A DNA stretch of 64,000 bases, taken from Leclercia sp. AS011. GTDB taxonomy: Bacteria > Pseudomonadota > Gammaproteobacteria > Enterobacterales > Enterobacteriaceae. Below are positions 36,258-47,157 of this stretch, one piece after another. Below the pieces are notes generated by a model. The model was not told the origin of the DNA. It worked only from the letters and a program-made list of their open reading frames with translations, and did not search any database. The stretch spans positions 806,001 through 870,000 of the forward strand of contig NZ_JBBCMA010000001.1 of the NCBI RefSeq assembly GCF_037152535.1, read 5' to 3'. The stretch's first letter is position 1, and each line of letters begins with the position of its first letter. Both the position numbers and the translations under genes were made by a program.

Positions 36258-37178
36258 ATGTTGAAATTTATCCTACGTCGCTGTCTTGAAGCGATCCCAA
36301 CGCTATTTATTCTCATAACGATCTCCTTCTTTATGATGCGTCTCGCGCCGGGTAGTCCATTTACCGGTGAACGTACGCTGCCGCCAGAAGTGATGGCGAA
36401 TATCGAAGCGAAATATCATTTAAACGATCCGATCTCCACCCAGTATTTCAATTATCTGAAACAGCTGGCCCACGGCGATTTTGGACCGTCATTTAAATAT
36501 AAAGATTATTCCGTAAACGATTTGGTGGCCTCGAGCTTCCCCGTTTCGGCTAAATTAGGCGCCGCGGCATTTTTACTGGCCGTTATTCTTGGCGTCACGG
36601 CGGGCGTGATTGCCGCGCTGAATCAAAATACAAAATGGGATTACGCTGTAATGGGGGTGGCAATGACCGGGGTCGTCATACCGAGTTTTGTCGTCGCACC
36701 CTTGCTGGTAATGATATTTGCCATCACCCTGAAGTGGCTGCCCGGGGGCGGCTGGAACGGCGGGGCGCTGCAATACATGATCCTGCCGATGGTGGCGCTG
36801 TCCCTGGCCTATATTGCCAGCATCGCGCGTATCACCCGTGGTTCGATGATTGAAGTGCTGCACTCTAACTTCATCCGTACCGCACGCGCGAAAGGGCTAC
36901 CAATGCGGCGGATTATTTTCCGTCACGCGTTAAAGCCTGCGTTATTGCCGGTTCTCTCTTATTTAGGCCCGGCGTTCGTCGGTATCATTACCGGTTCAAT
37001 GGTTATCGAAACCATCTATGGTCTGCCGGGTATTGGCCAGCTGTTCGTTAACGGCGCGCTGAACCGCGACTACTCCCTGGTATTGAGTCTGACCATCCTC
37101 GTCGGTGCGCTGACCATTTTCTTTAACGCGATTGTTGACGTGCTCTATGCCGTTATCGATCCGAAAATCCGCTACTGA
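36258..37178 (+). CDS. oppB: Oligopeptide permease membrane subunit OppB
   Basis: 306 residues, as in E. coli, with six membrane segments. The first lies at about 9-30, there is a periplasmic N-terminal region, and the EAA loop near 200-220 (RTARAKGLPMRRIIFRHALKPA) docks on the OppD/F ATPases. Pairs with OppC to form the peptide channel. Confidence 0.97.
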   Translation: MLKFILRRCLEAIPTLFILITISFFMMRLAPGSPFTGERTLPPEVMANIEAKYHLNDPISTQYFNYLKQLAHGDFGPSFKYKDYSVNDLVASSFPVSAKLGAAAFLLAVILGVTAGVIAALNQNTKWDYAVMGVAMTGVVIPSFVVAPLLVMIFAITLKWLPGGGWNGGALQYMILPMVALSLAYIASIARITRGSMIEVLHSNFIRTARAKGLPMRRIIFRHALKPALLPVLSYLGPAFVGIITGSMVIETIYGLPGIGQLFVNGALNRDYSLVLSLTILVGALTIFFNAIVDVLYAVIDPKIRY

Positions 37179-37192
37179 CACTGGAGCTCGCC

Positions 37193-38101
37193 ATGATGTT
37201 AAGTAAGAAAAACAGCGAGGCGCTGGAAAACTTCAGTGAGAAACTGGAAGTCGAAGGACGCAGTCTCTGGCAGGATGCCCGCCGTCGCTTTATGCATAAC
37301 CGCGCGGCGGTTGCCAGCCTGATTGTGCTGGTAATTATCGCCCTGTTTGTGACCTTAGCGCCTATGCTGTCGCAGTTCAGCTACTTCGATACTGACTGGA
37401 GCATGATGTCCAGCGCGCCGGATACCGAATCGGGCCACTATTTCGGCACCGACTCCTCCGGGCGTGACCTGCTGGTGCGCGTGGCCATCGGCGGACGTAT
37501 CTCGCTGATGGTGGGCATCGCCGCAGCCTTCGTGGCGGTGATCCTCGGGACACTGTACGGATCGCTGTCCGGCTATCTCGGCGGCAAAGTGGATTCGGTC
37601 ATGATGCGTATCCTGGAGATCCTCAACTCCTTCCCGTTCATGTTCTTCGTGATCCTGCTGGTGACCTTCTTCGGTCAGAACATCCTGCTGATCTTCGTGG
37701 CTATCGGCATGGTCTCCTGGCTGGATATGGCGCGTATCGTGCGCGGTCAGACCCTGAGCCTGAAGCGCAAAGAGTTTATCGAAGCGGCGCAGGTCGGCGG
37801 GGTCTCTACCGGCAGTATCGTGGTACGTCATATCGTGCCGAACGTGCTGGGCGTGGTGGTGGTGTATGCCTCCCTGCTGGTGCCGAGCATGATCCTGTTT
37901 GAATCCTTCCTCAGCTTCCTTGGTCTCGGTACCCAGGAGCCACTGAGTAGCTGGGGTGCGTTGCTCAGCGATGGTGCGAACTCGATGGAAGTATCACCGT
38001 GGCTGCTGCTGTTCCCGGCAGGTTTCCTGGTCGTGACACTGTTTTGTTTCAACTTTATCGGCGATGGCCTGCGTGATGCCCTCGATCCGAAAGACCGTTA
38101 A
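37193..38101 (+). CDS. oppC: Oligopeptide permease membrane subunit OppC
   Basis: 302 residues with the same N-terminus as E. coli OppC (MMLSKKNSEALENFSEKL). A cytoplasmic N-terminal stretch precedes six membrane segments. The EAA loop [24 protein letters not shown] is near 190-215. It ends with the conserved GDGLRDALDPKDR. 14-bp gap from oppB. Confidence 0.97.
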   Translation: MMLSKKNSEALENFSEKLEVEGRSLWQDARRRFMHNRAAVASLIVLVIIALFVTLAPMLSQFSYFDTDWSMMSSAPDTESGHYFGTDSSGRDLLVRVAIGGRISLMVGIAAAFVAVILGTLYGSLSGYLGGKVDSVMMRILEILNSFPFMFFVILLVTFFGQNILLIFVAIGMVSWLDMARIVRGQTLSLKRKEFIEAAQVGGVSTGSIVVRHIVPNVLGVVVVYASLLVPSMILFESFLSFLGLGTQEPLSSWGALLSDGANSMEVSPWLLLFPAGFLVVTLFCFNFIGDGLRDALDPKDR

Positions 38102-38112
38102 GGAGTGCCGCC

Positions 38113-39126
38113 ATGACCATTATTGAAACGGCTTCTGCGCCACAAACCCATCAGCAGGGCAATGCGCTGCTGGATGTGAAAGATCTGCGCGTCACCTTCA
38201 AAACACCGGATGGCGACGTAACTGCGGTAAACGATCTCAACTTCAGCCTGCGGGCGGGTGAGACGCTGGGGATCGTAGGGGAATCCGGTTCCGGTAAATC
38301 CCAGACGGCCTTCGCGCTGATGGGCCTGCTGGCGCAAAACGGCGTCATCGGGGGTTCCGCCACCTTTAACGGCAGACAGATCCTCAACCTGCCGGAGAAC
38401 GAGCTGAACAAGCTGCGCGCCGAGCAGATCTCGATGATTTTCCAGGATCCGATGACCTCCCTGAACCCCTACATGCGTGTGGGCGAACAGCTGATGGAAG
38501 TGCTGATGCTGCATAAAGGGCTGGGGAAAGCCGCCGCTTTTGAAGAGTCGGTGAAGATGCTGGATGCGGTGAAGATGCCGGAAGCGCGTAAGCGCATGCG
38601 CATGTTCCCGCACGAGTTTTCCGGCGGCATGCGCCAGCGTGTGATGATCGCCATGGCCCTGCTGTGCCGACCAAAACTGCTGATTGCCGATGAACCGACC
38701 ACCGCGCTGGACGTCACCGTTCAGGCACAGATCATGACCCTGCTGAACGAGCTGAAGCGCGAGTTCAACACGGCGATCATCATGATAACCCACGATCTGG
38801 GCGTGGTCGCCGGGATCTGCGACAAAGTGCTGGTGATGTATGCCGGTCGCACCATGGAGTACGGTAAAGCGCGCGACGTGTTCTATAACCCGGCGCACCC
38901 ATACTCTATCGGCCTGCTGAACGCCGTTCCGCGTCTGGATGCGGAAGGGGAGTCGCTGCTGACTATTCCGGGCAACCCACCGAACCTGCTGCGTCTGCCG
39001 AAAGGCTGCCCGTTCCAGCCGCGTTGTCCGCACGCGATGGAGATCTGCAACAGCGCGCCACCGCTGGAAGAGTTTGCCCCAGGCCGTCTGCGTGCCTGCT
39101 TTAAGCCGTACGAGGAGCTGGTATGA
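38113..39126 (+). CDS. oppD: Oligopeptide transporter ATPase OppD
   Basis: 337 residues. Walker A GESGSGKSQ is near 57-65, the signature FSGGMRQRV near 174, and Walker B LLIADEPTTALD with its catalytic Glu near 197. The C-terminal oligopeptide extension has the Cys-rich CPFQPRCPHAMEIC (four Cys with CFKP), a probable Fe-S or zinc site common to OppD/DppD. It overlaps oppF by ATGA. Confidence 0.97.
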   Translation: MTIIETASAPQTHQQGNALLDVKDLRVTFKTPDGDVTAVNDLNFSLRAGETLGIVGESGSGKSQTAFALMGLLAQNGVIGGSATFNGRQILNLPENELNKLRAEQISMIFQDPMTSLNPYMRVGEQLMEVLMLHKGLGKAAAFEESVKMLDAVKMPEARKRMRMFPHEFSGGMRQRVMIAMALLCRPKLLIADEPTTALDVTVQAQIMTLLNELKREFNTAIIMITHDLGVVAGICDKVLVMYAGRTMEYGKARDVFYNPAHPYSIGLLNAVPRLDAEGESLLTIPGNPPNLLRLPKGCPFQPRCPHAMEICNSAPPLEEFAPGRLRACFKPYEELV

Positions 39127-40127
39127 CTGTCATTGACGAAAAACGTAATGTCCTGCTCGAAATCGCGGATCTGAAAGTCCACTTTGATATTAAGGATGGC
39201 AAGCAGTGGTTCTGGCAGCCGGCAAAAACTCTGAAAGCGGTAGATGGCGTAACCCTGCGCCTCTACGAAGGGGAGACCCTGGGCGTGGTGGGAGAGTCGG
39301 GCTGCGGTAAGTCCACCTTTGCCCGCGCGATTATTGGCCTCGTAAAAGCCACCGACGGCAAAGTGGCCTGGCTGGGTAAAGATCTGCTGGGCATGAAGCC
39401 TGACGAGTGGCGCGCTGTGCGTAGCGACATTCAGATGATTTTCCAGGATCCGCTGGCCTCCCTGAACCCGCGCATGACCATCGGGGAGATTATCGCCGAG
39501 CCGCTGCGCACCTATCATCCTAAGATGCCGCGTACGGAAGTGCGTGACCGCGTCAAAGCGATGATGATGAAGGTGGGCCTGCTGCCTAACCTGATCAACC
39601 GTTACCCGCATGAGTTCTCAGGCGGCCAGTGTCAGCGTATCGGGATTGCCCGCGCGCTGATCCTCGAGCCGAAACTGATTATCTGTGACGAACCGGTCTC
39701 GGCGCTGGACGTATCCATCCAGGCACAGGTGGTTAACCTGCTGCAAAAACTGCAGCGTGAGATGGGGCTGTCGCTGATCTTTATCGCCCACGACCTGGCG
39801 GTGGTGAAGCACATCTCCGATCGCGTGCTGGTAATGTATCTCGGCCATGCGGTAGAGCTGGGCACCTATGATGAGGTGTACCACAATCCGCTGCATCCTT
39901 ACACCAAAGCCCTGATGTCTGCGGTGCCGGTCCCGGACCCGGATCTGGAGAAGAATAAACAGATCCAGCTGCTGGAAGGGGAACTGCCGTCGCCGATCAA
40001 TCCGCCGTCCGGTTGCGTGTTCCGTACCCGCTGCCCGATTGCCGGGCCGGAGTGCGCGAAAACGCGTCCGGTACTGGAAGGCAGCTTCCGCCATGCGGTC
40101 TCCTGCCTGAAGGTCGATCCGCTCTGA
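39123..40127 (+). CDS. oppF: Oligopeptide transporter ATPase OppF
   Basis: 334 residues. Walker A GESGCGKST is near 57-65, the signature FSGGQCQRI near 163, and Walker B LIICDEPVSALD near 187. The C-terminal Cys motif (CVFRTRCPIAGPEC) parallels OppD. It forms the ATPase heterodimer with OppD. Last gene of the operon, followed by a terminator. Confidence 0.97.
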   Translation: MTVIDEKRNVLLEIADLKVHFDIKDGKQWFWQPAKTLKAVDGVTLRLYEGETLGVVGESGCGKSTFARAIIGLVKATDGKVAWLGKDLLGMKPDEWRAVRSDIQMIFQDPLASLNPRMTIGEIIAEPLRTYHPKMPRTEVRDRVKAMMMKVGLLPNLINRYPHEFSGGQCQRIGIARALILEPKLIICDEPVSALDVSIQAQVVNLLQKLQREMGLSLIFIAHDLAVVKHISDRVLVMYLGHAVELGTYDEVYHNPLHPYTKALMSAVPVPDPDLEKNKQIQLLEGELPSPINPPSGCVFRTRCPIAGPECAKTRPVLEGSFRHAVSCLKVDPL

Positions 40128-40145
40128 GGGGATAACAGGTAATAA

Positions 40146-40172
40146 AAAAGGCTGCATTCGCAGCCTTTTTTT
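40146..40172 (+). terminator. Rho-independent terminator of oppABCDF
   Basis: AAGGCTGC-ATTC-GCAGCCTT stem with seven T residues. The A run on the other side allows it to serve the convergent yciU as well. Confidence 0.9.
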
Positions 40173-40183
40173 CGCGCCAGATA

Positions 40184-42011
<1,828 letters not shown>

Positions 42012-42153
42012 AATAAAAAATCCTTTTGAAAGCGTATTGTTAAGAGTTTACGCGTCAGGATTTTTCTGGCAAATAAAAACGCCAGATAAAAGCGCTGGTT
42101 TGCCGCAGGCAAGGGTCTATAATGAGCGCTCTGTTTTGGGAAGAGTTGTTAAC

Positions 42154-42327
42154 ATGAAGCGCAGTAGAACAGAAGTAGGGCGCTGGCGCATGTTGCGACA
42201 GACAGGTCGTCGCAAAGCGCGTTGGCTGGAAGCACAATCCCGCCGTAATATGCGTATCCACGCCATCAGAAAATGCAGTATGAACCGTCATCGCAATGCG
42301 TTACTGTTCGCCGTTCAGGATTACTGA
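42154..42327 (+). CDS. yciY: Small basic protein YciY
   Basis: 57 residues, starting MKRSRTEVGRWRM and very rich in Arg, the size and character of E. coli YciY (57 residues). No function is known. The start has no strong ribosome site but matches the orthologue; the frame is open further upstream. A good terminator follows. Confidence 0.85.
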   Translation: MKRSRTEVGRWRMLRQTGRRKARWLEAQSRRNMRIHAIRKCSMNRHRNALLFAVQDY

Positions 42328-42336
42328 ATGACACAA

Positions 42337-42366
42337 GGGCACCCTCTGAGGTGCCCGATGTTTTTT
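42337..42366 (+). terminator. Rho-independent terminator of yciY
   Basis: GGGCACC/GGTGCCC stem with a 6-nt loop, four bases, then six T residues. Confidence 0.75.
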
Positions 42367-42397
42367 AAAGATTCGCTATTTCAAAAAGGAGGATGAG

Positions 42398-43033
42398 GTG
42401 TTTGCGGATTTTGGTGTACTTAATTTCTGGACCTATGTAGTTGGGGCCATTTTCATCGTTCTGGTTCCGGGTCCCAATACCCTGTTCGTCCTGAAAACCG
42501 GTATTGGTCACGGCGTGAAAAAAGGCTACCTGGCGGCCAGCGGCGTGTTCATTGGTGATGCGGTGCTGATGTTTCTCGCCTGGGCAGGCGTGGCGGCGCT
42601 GATTCAGACCACCCCGGTGCTGTTTAATATTGTTCGCTATCTCGGGGCGTTTTATCTGTTATGGCTGGGCGGCAAGATGCTCTGGTCCGTGATCCGGCAT
42701 AAACAGCAGGGTGAAGCGGGCGGTATCGAACCGGCAAAAACCATCATGAAACGTTCGCTGGTACTGAGTATGACCAACCCGAAAGCGATCCTGTTTTATG
42801 TCTCGTTCTTTGTGCAGTTCATTGACGTTCAGGCTAATAACACCGGCGTGGCCTTTATGATCCTCGCTATCACGCTGGAGATTATCAGCTTTATCTATAT
42901 GAGCTTCCTGATTTTCTCCGGGGCGTTCGTCACGCGCTACCTGAAGACTAAAAAGAAACTGGCGAAGCTGGGAAATGGCTTGATCGGTTTGTTGTTTGTC
43001 GGGTTCGCGGCGCGGCTGGCGTCGCTGCACTAA
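42398..43033 (+). CDS. leuE: LysE/RhtB-family amino acid exporter, LeuE-like
   Basis: 211 residues with six hydrophobic segments and the family motif [12 protein letters not shown] near the N-terminus. Sequence stretches such as [36 protein letters not shown] and [18 protein letters not shown] match E. coli LeuE (YeaS), an exporter of leucine and related amino acids. It starts with GTG, with AAGGAGG 5 bp upstream. In E. coli leuE is at a different locus, so its place between yciY and yciI is lineage-specific. Confidence 0.85.
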   Translation: MFADFGVLNFWTYVVGAIFIVLVPGPNTLFVLKTGIGHGVKKGYLAASGVFIGDAVLMFLAWAGVAALIQTTPVLFNIVRYLGAFYLLWLGGKMLWSVIRHKQQGEAGGIEPAKTIMKRSLVLSMTNPKAILFYVSFFVQFIDVQANNTGVAFMILAITLEIISFIYMSFLIFSGAFVTRYLKTKKKLAKLGNGLIGLLFVGFAARLASLH

Positions 43034-43035
43034 CG

Positions 43036-43065
43036 AAAAAGGCTCCTGATAAGGAGCCTTTTTTT
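43036..43065. terminator. Bidirectional terminator between leuE and yciI
   Basis: AAGGCTCC-TGATAA-GGAGCCTT with A and T runs on either side, between two convergent genes. Confidence 0.9.
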
Positions 43066-43068
43066 ATC

Positions 43069-43365
43069 CTAGAAAACTTTTTTAAACGGCTTCACCACGA
43101 CGTTATCATACACGCCTGCCGCCACATACGGGTCGTCCTGCGCCCAGGCCTGTGCGGCTTCGAGCGATTCAAACTCAGCAATCACCGTTGAGCCGGTAAA
43201 GCCGGCCGCACCCGGATCGTTGCTGTCGACGGCAGGCATTGGCCCTGCGGTCAGTAATCTGCCTTCGTCATGCAGCAGTTGTAAGCGCGCCAGATGGGCA
43301 GGGCGAACGGAAAGGCGTTTTTCAAGAGAATCAGCAACATCTGTAGCAAAAATCACGTAAAGCAC
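43069..43365 (-). CDS. yciI: YciI family protein
   Basis: 98 residues, as in E. coli. Ferredoxin-like fold of the YCII family, with the conserved His ([17 protein letters not shown]) and Asp ([14 protein letters not shown]) pair thought to form an active site. The reaction is unknown. Divergent from tonB. Confidence 0.94.
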   Translation of the reverse strand: MLYVIFATDVADSLEKRLSVRPAHLARLQLLHDEGRLLTAGPMPAVDSNDPGAAGFTGSTVIAEFESLEAAQAWAQDDPYVAAGVYDNVVVKPFKKVF

Positions 43366-43518
43366 AGCGGAGCTCCTTAACCGATAAAAGTGTGAATTAC
43401 GTTATGTGAAAGTGCAGGTGACTGCAATGCAAAGATGGCAACATTGTTAAAACCCTGCTCGTTGCGGGTCTTTTTTCGCCTGATGGACGGTTAATTGGGG
43501 CGAAGTGTAACTGGCTTA

Positions 43519-43547
43519 TTGAATATGATTGCTATTTGCATTTAAAA
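43519..43547 (+). promoter_or_regulatory. tonB promoter with overlapping Fur-type sequence
   Basis: -35 TTGAAT, 17-bp spacer and -10 TTAAAA, 40 bp before the start codon. The segment ATTGAATATGATTGCTATTT resembles a Fur box and is nearly identical to the E. coli tonB promoter, so repression by Fur-iron is likely. Confidence 0.6.
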
Positions 43548-43586
43548 TCAGGGCCTGGCTTTTTAACTGAAACGATTATGACTTCA

Positions 43587-44318
43587 ATGACCCTTGAACT
43601 CCCTCGCCGCTTTCCCTGGCCGACGCTGTTATCCGTCGGAATTCACGGAGCCGTCGTGGCGGGTCTGCTTTACACATCGGTACATCAGGTTATTGAAATG
43701 CCAGCGCCCGCGCAGCCGATTTCTGTGACCATGGTAACGCCTGCGGAGCTGGAGCCCGTGCAGGTCGCGCCACCACCGGAACCTGTTGCAGAACCCGAGC
43801 CGGAACCGGAACCAGAAATCGTTCCTGAGCCGCCAAAAGAAGCGCCTGTGGTGATCCATAAACCGGAGCCCAAGCCAAAACCGAAGCCGAAGCCAAAGCC
43901 GAAGCCAGAGAAAAAGGTGGAAGAGCGTCCGAAGCGTGAAGAGCGCCCGGTCGAGCCTCGCACCACCCAGCCGGTTGAGAGAGCGGCCCCGACTCGTCCG
44001 GTGATGAATACTTCCCCGACGACCACTAAGCCGGTCGCCGCTGCCCCTGCGGGTCCGCGCGCGCTGAGTCGCAACCAGCCACAATACCCGTCCCGTGCGC
44101 AAGCACTCCGCATCGAAGGGCGTGTTCGCGTGAAATTTGACGTGACCGCAGACGGGCGGGTGGATAATGTCCAGATTCTTTCCGCCCAGCCATCGAATAT
44201 GTTTGAGCGTGAAGTAAAAAATGCGATGCGTAGATGGCGTTACGAAGCCGGTAAGCCAGGCAGCGGGCTGGTGGTGAATATTGTTTTCCGCATGAACGGC
44301 GGGGCGCAGATGGAATAA
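43587..44318 (+). CDS. tonB: Energy-transducing protein TonB
   Basis: 243 residues (E. coli 239). The N-terminal membrane anchor has the S16 and H20 pair needed for ExbB/ExbD coupling. A periplasm-spanning Pro-rich region follows, with an acidic Glu-Pro block (about 70-90) and a basic Lys-Pro block (about 107-122). The C-terminal domain contacts TonB boxes of outer-membrane receptors ([25 protein letters not shown]). The start at 43587 follows the E. coli start; an ATG at 43578 would add three residues. It powers uptake of siderophores and B12. Confidence 0.97.
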   Translation: MTLELPRRFPWPTLLSVGIHGAVVAGLLYTSVHQVIEMPAPAQPISVTMVTPAELEPVQVAPPPEPVAEPEPEPEPEIVPEPPKEAPVVIHKPEPKPKPKPKPKPKPEKKVEERPKREERPVEPRTTQPVERAAPTRPVMNTSPTTTKPVAAAPAGPRALSRNQPQYPSRAQALRIEGRVRVKFDVTADGRVDNVQILSAQPSNMFEREVKNAMRRWRYEAGKPGSGLVVNIVFRMNGGAQME

Positions 44319-44324
44319 ATAAGA

Positions 44325-44350
44325 AAGCCTCCTGACGGAGGCTTTTTTTT
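44325..44350. terminator. Bidirectional terminator between tonB and yciA
   Basis: AAGCCTCC-TGAC-GGAGGCTT followed by a T run of eight; the genes on each side converge here. Confidence 0.9.
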
Positions 44351-44362
44351 GCGGCCTGTATC

Positions 44363-44758
44363 TCAAATCTGAGGCAGGGGACGAGGCTTCCCGTCGTTAT
44401 CCACGGCGACATAGATAAACAGTGCTTCGGTCGCTTTGTAACGCTGACCGATAGGCTCAGAAGAGACCTTTTTCACCCACACCTCAATGTTAATCGACAC
44501 CGAGGTATTGCCGCGCTTTACGCAGCGCGCGTAACAGCAGACGACATCCCCCACCGCGACAGGGCGCAGGAAGGTCATGCCATCGACCCGGACCGTCACC
44601 ACCCGTCCCTGAGCTATCTCTTTGGCGAGGATCGCCCCGCCCATATCCATCTGCGACATCAGCCAGCCGCCAAAAATATCACCGTTCGCATTGGTGTCGG
44701 CGGGCATTGCAAGCGTGCGTAAAACCAGTTCGCCCTGAGGAGCGTCTTGAGTTGTCAT
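44363..44758 (-). CDS. yciA: Acyl-CoA thioesterase YciA
   Basis: 131 residues of the hot-dog fold (E. coli YciA 132). The catalytic region TNANGDIFGGWLMSQMDMGG is near 18-37. It hydrolyses a broad range of acyl-CoAs. Grouped with the membrane-protein genes yciB and yciC on the same strand (55- and 56-bp gaps). Confidence 0.95.
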   Translation of the reverse strand: MTTQDAPQGELVLRTLAMPADTNANGDIFGGWLMSQMDMGGAILAKEIAQGRVVTVRVDGMTFLRPVAVGDVVCCYARCVKRGNTSVSINIEVWVKKVSSEPIGQRYKATEALFIYVAVDNDGKPRPLPQI

Positions 44759-44813
44759 TATTATCTCAGCTTATAACGAAGTGGCCAGCGCCTGAGGTGC
44801 GCTGGCCGGGGGA

Positions 44814-45353
44814 TCAATTCTTGTCGTCCTGCGGCATGTGGCGGTAAATGTAGACGCCGCTCAGCAGGGTGAAAATCAGCGTTAAGGCGGTCAGGCCAAA
44901 GACTTTGAAGTTGACCCAGATATTCTGCGGCAGCCAGAAGGCGATATAGATATTCGCCAAACCGCAAAGAATAAAGAACACCGCCCAGGCAATATTCAGG
45001 CGCGACCAGACGCTCTGCGGCAGGGCCAGCTCTTTACCCAGCATGCGCTGAATGAGCGGCTTTTTCATCACCCACTGGCTGAACAGCAGGGCCCCGGCAA
45101 ACAGCACGTAGATAACGGTCACTTTCCACTTGATGAACTCGTCGTTGTGGAAAAAGATGGTTAACCCGCCAAAGAAGGCCACCAGCACGAAGGTGATCAA
45201 GGCCATCTTTTCGACCTTGCGGTAGCGCACCCAGCTGTAGATCAGCACTATTGCGGTGGCGACGATCAGCGCGGTGGTTGCCGCATAGATGTCATAGAGC
45301 TTGTAGAAGGCAAAAAAGACAACCAGGGGTAAAAAATCAAGAAACTGCTTCAT
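44814..45353 (-). CDS. yciB: Inner-membrane spanning protein YciB (IspZ family)
   Basis: 179 residues, the length of E. coli YciB, with five hydrophobic segments. The Shigella orthologue was named intracellular septation protein A. In E. coli it affects envelope integrity and interacts with cell-division and elongation proteins. Family motifs [18 protein letters not shown] and [14 protein letters not shown] are visible. Confidence 0.95.
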   Translation of the reverse strand: MKQFLDFLPLVVFFAFYKLYDIYAATTALIVATAIVLIYSWVRYRKVEKMALITFVLVAFFGGLTIFFHNDEFIKWKVTVIYVLFAGALLFSQWVMKKPLIQRMLGKELALPQSVWSRLNIAWAVFFILCGLANIYIAFWLPQNIWVNFKVFGLTALTLIFTLLSGVYIYRHMPQDDKN

Positions 45354-45409
45354 TCTTCGATTCCATCATCTGCGACGGCCTGGGCGTGGTGCTCAGGCCA
45401 TCAGAAAAA

Positions 45410-46153
45410 TTACTGACGAATTAGCGTATACAGGCGGAACAAGTAGACGAGCAATACCGCTGAGATCAGGTTGCTCACCGTATTTGCCACTACGGCACCG
45501 ACGTTCGGGGTCAGTACGGCCAGGTTCGGGGCAAACAGCAGCAGCAGGGTTTTAGCCAGCAGCCAGCTCATTACCGCCGGGGCAACCAGACGCATATTAG
45601 ACCATGCCAGGCGGATGCTGCTACGCATGGCGACAAAAATGCCCATTCGGTCCTGTACGACCATAATCGGCGCGAAGGCGAGCACAATCGCTAACAGTAC
45701 CCCCGGCACCACGACCAGCATAATCCCTAACTGCACCAGCATGGTGGTTAAAAAGATCAGGATGAACAGCTTCGGCAGCAGCGGTGCGCTGGCACCAATC
45801 GCCCGCAGGGCGCTGACGCGATGGCCGGCCGAGACCAGCTGGATCATTAACAGCACGCCACCCGCCAGAATGGCATTGCCAATCAAACCGGAAAAGGTGG
45901 TGGCGGCAGAGGCGCGCAACAGGATCTGCTGCTGCTCTGGCGTCATATTCTGCACCATCTCAAACAGCCCGACGCTGCTGGCGATCTGGTCGCCCTGGCT
46001 CAGGCTGGCAATCTGCTCCTCACTCGGCGAAAAGGCATGACCAAGTACCACCGTGATTAATGCGCACAACAAGGCGATCAGTAAAAAGGTAATGAACTGA
46101 TTGCGGAAGAAATTCCCCGTGTCACGGTAGACAGACTTCGCCGTGATAGACAT
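45410..46153 (-). CDS. yciC: UPF0259 membrane protein YciC
   Basis: 247 residues, as in E. coli, with about six hydrophobic segments. E. coli YciC, with TamB, YhdP and YdbH, has been linked to envelope lipid homeostasis through its partner YciB, but its own role is unproven. The start [11 protein letters not shown] was chosen by length and its nearby AGGAG; the frame extends 75 bp upstream without support. Confidence 0.93.
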   Translation of the reverse strand: MSITAKSVYRDTGNFFRNQFITFLLIALLCALITVVLGHAFSPSEEQIASLSQGDQIASSVGLFEMVQNMTPEQQQILLRASAATTFSGLIGNAILAGGVLLMIQLVSAGHRVSALRAIGASAPLLPKLFILIFLTTMLVQLGIMLVVVPGVLLAIVLAFAPIMVVQDRMGIFVAMRSSIRLAWSNMRLVAPAVMSWLLAKTLLLLFAPNLAVLTPNVGAVVANTVSNLISAVLLVYLFRLYTLIRQ

Positions 46154-46493
46154 GCACTCTCCTTGAGTATTGCAGGTATTAATTAGCGGGCAATTGTACC
46201 CTGGATAACTCCCCGGTGGCAGTATCAAGCCTTGTATGGAAAAGCATATCTTTGTAAAGCACCCGCAATGCCCCGCTGTAATTTTGTGCGGTTGCTATCC
46301 CGCTGCGCTGTATTGACCCGAAACGGCAAAATTGATCCAGATGACCACTACCAATTTTTGCCGTTTGTTGGAAAAATTAATTTAGATCAATGAATGTTAA
46401 ATTGCTGAATCTAATGTGATCCCAACGAGATCACTTAGTAATCATTTATAGGTATATTCCGTTCCTCAATAAAACCATAACGAGGGAATGGAT
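46154..46493 (+). promoter_or_regulatory. ompW upstream control region
   Basis: 340 bp between the divergent yciC and ompW. It carries an FNR-like box TTAATTTAGATCAA (46377-46390; one mismatch), a weaker one 45 bp upstream (TTGATCCAGATGAC, 46332-46345), and an extended palindrome at 46411-46438. FNR control of ompW is known in E. coli and suits the nitrate/anaerobic theme of the window. Promoter hexamers are not clear. Confidence 0.5.
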
Positions 46494-47126
46494 ATGAAAA
46501 AAGCAGCGATGGCAGCCCTGATTCTGAGCACGCTTTCCGGCGGCGCAATGGCCCACGAAGCAGGCGAGTTCTTTTTCCGTCTGGGGACCGCCACGGTACG
46601 TCCTACCGAAGGCTCGGACAATGTTCTGGGGCTGGGCGGTTTTAACGTCAGTAACAATACCCAGGCCGGAATGACCTTTACCTGGATGGCCACCGACAAC
46701 GTCGGCGTTGAACTGCTGGCGGCCACGCCGTTTCGTCACAAGGTAGGTACGGGCCCGACCGGGGATATCGCCACCGTACATCATCTGCCCCCTACGCTGA
46801 TGGCCCAGTGGTATTTTGGCGATGCGGGCAGCAAGGTTCGCCCCTATATTGGTGCCGGGGTTAACTACACCACCTTCTTTGATGAAAAGTTTAACGATAC
46901 CGGTAAAGCGGCGGGTCTGTCCGATCTGAGCCTGAAAGATTCATGGGGCGCAGCGGGGCAGGTGGGGCTGGATTATCTCATCAACCGCGACTGGCTGATT
47001 AACATGTCGGTCTGGTATATGGATATCGACACCGAGGTGCGCTTTAAGGCGGGGGATCAACAGCAAAATATCAGCACCCGTCTGGATCCGTGGGTGTTTA
47101 TGTTCTCGGCGGGGTACCGCTTCTGA
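46494..47126 (+). CDS. ompW: Outer membrane protein OmpW
   Basis: 210 residues (E. coli 212) with a signal peptide MKKAAMAALILSTLSGGAMA cut before HEAGEFF. It forms an eight-stranded barrel ending in Phe (FSAGYRF), with the conserved VELLAATPFRHK and PPTLMAQWYFGD. A narrow hydrophobic channel in E. coli, a colicin S4 receptor there and linked to stress and aerobic-anaerobic transition. ATG 46494 was chosen because GAGGGA is 6 bp upstream; the ATG at 46488 touches that site. Confidence 0.95.
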   Translation: MKKAAMAALILSTLSGGAMAHEAGEFFFRLGTATVRPTEGSDNVLGLGGFNVSNNTQAGMTFTWMATDNVGVELLAATPFRHKVGTGPTGDIATVHHLPPTLMAQWYFGDAGSKVRPYIGAGVNYTTFFDEKFNDTGKAAGLSDLSLKDSWGAAGQVGLDYLINRDWLINMSVWYMDIDTEVRFKAGDQQQNISTRLDPWVFMFSAGYRF

Positions 47127-47131
47127 TGAAA

Positions 47132-47152
47132 AGAAGGCCCCGAGGGGCCTTC
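47132..47152. terminator. Terminator hairpin between ompW and the DUF883-type gene
   Basis: Nearly perfect stem AGAAGGCCCC-GA-GGGGCCTTCT. The T run is good on the minus strand (TTTT) and weak on the plus strand, so it ends the minus-strand gene better. Confidence 0.7.
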
Positions 47153-47157
47153 TGTAT

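Noticed and set aside
46416..46434. CRP site before ompW
   Set aside because: TGTGA and TCAC are present but separated by 11 bases instead of 6, so it does not fit CRP; recorded instead as an unexplained palindrome.
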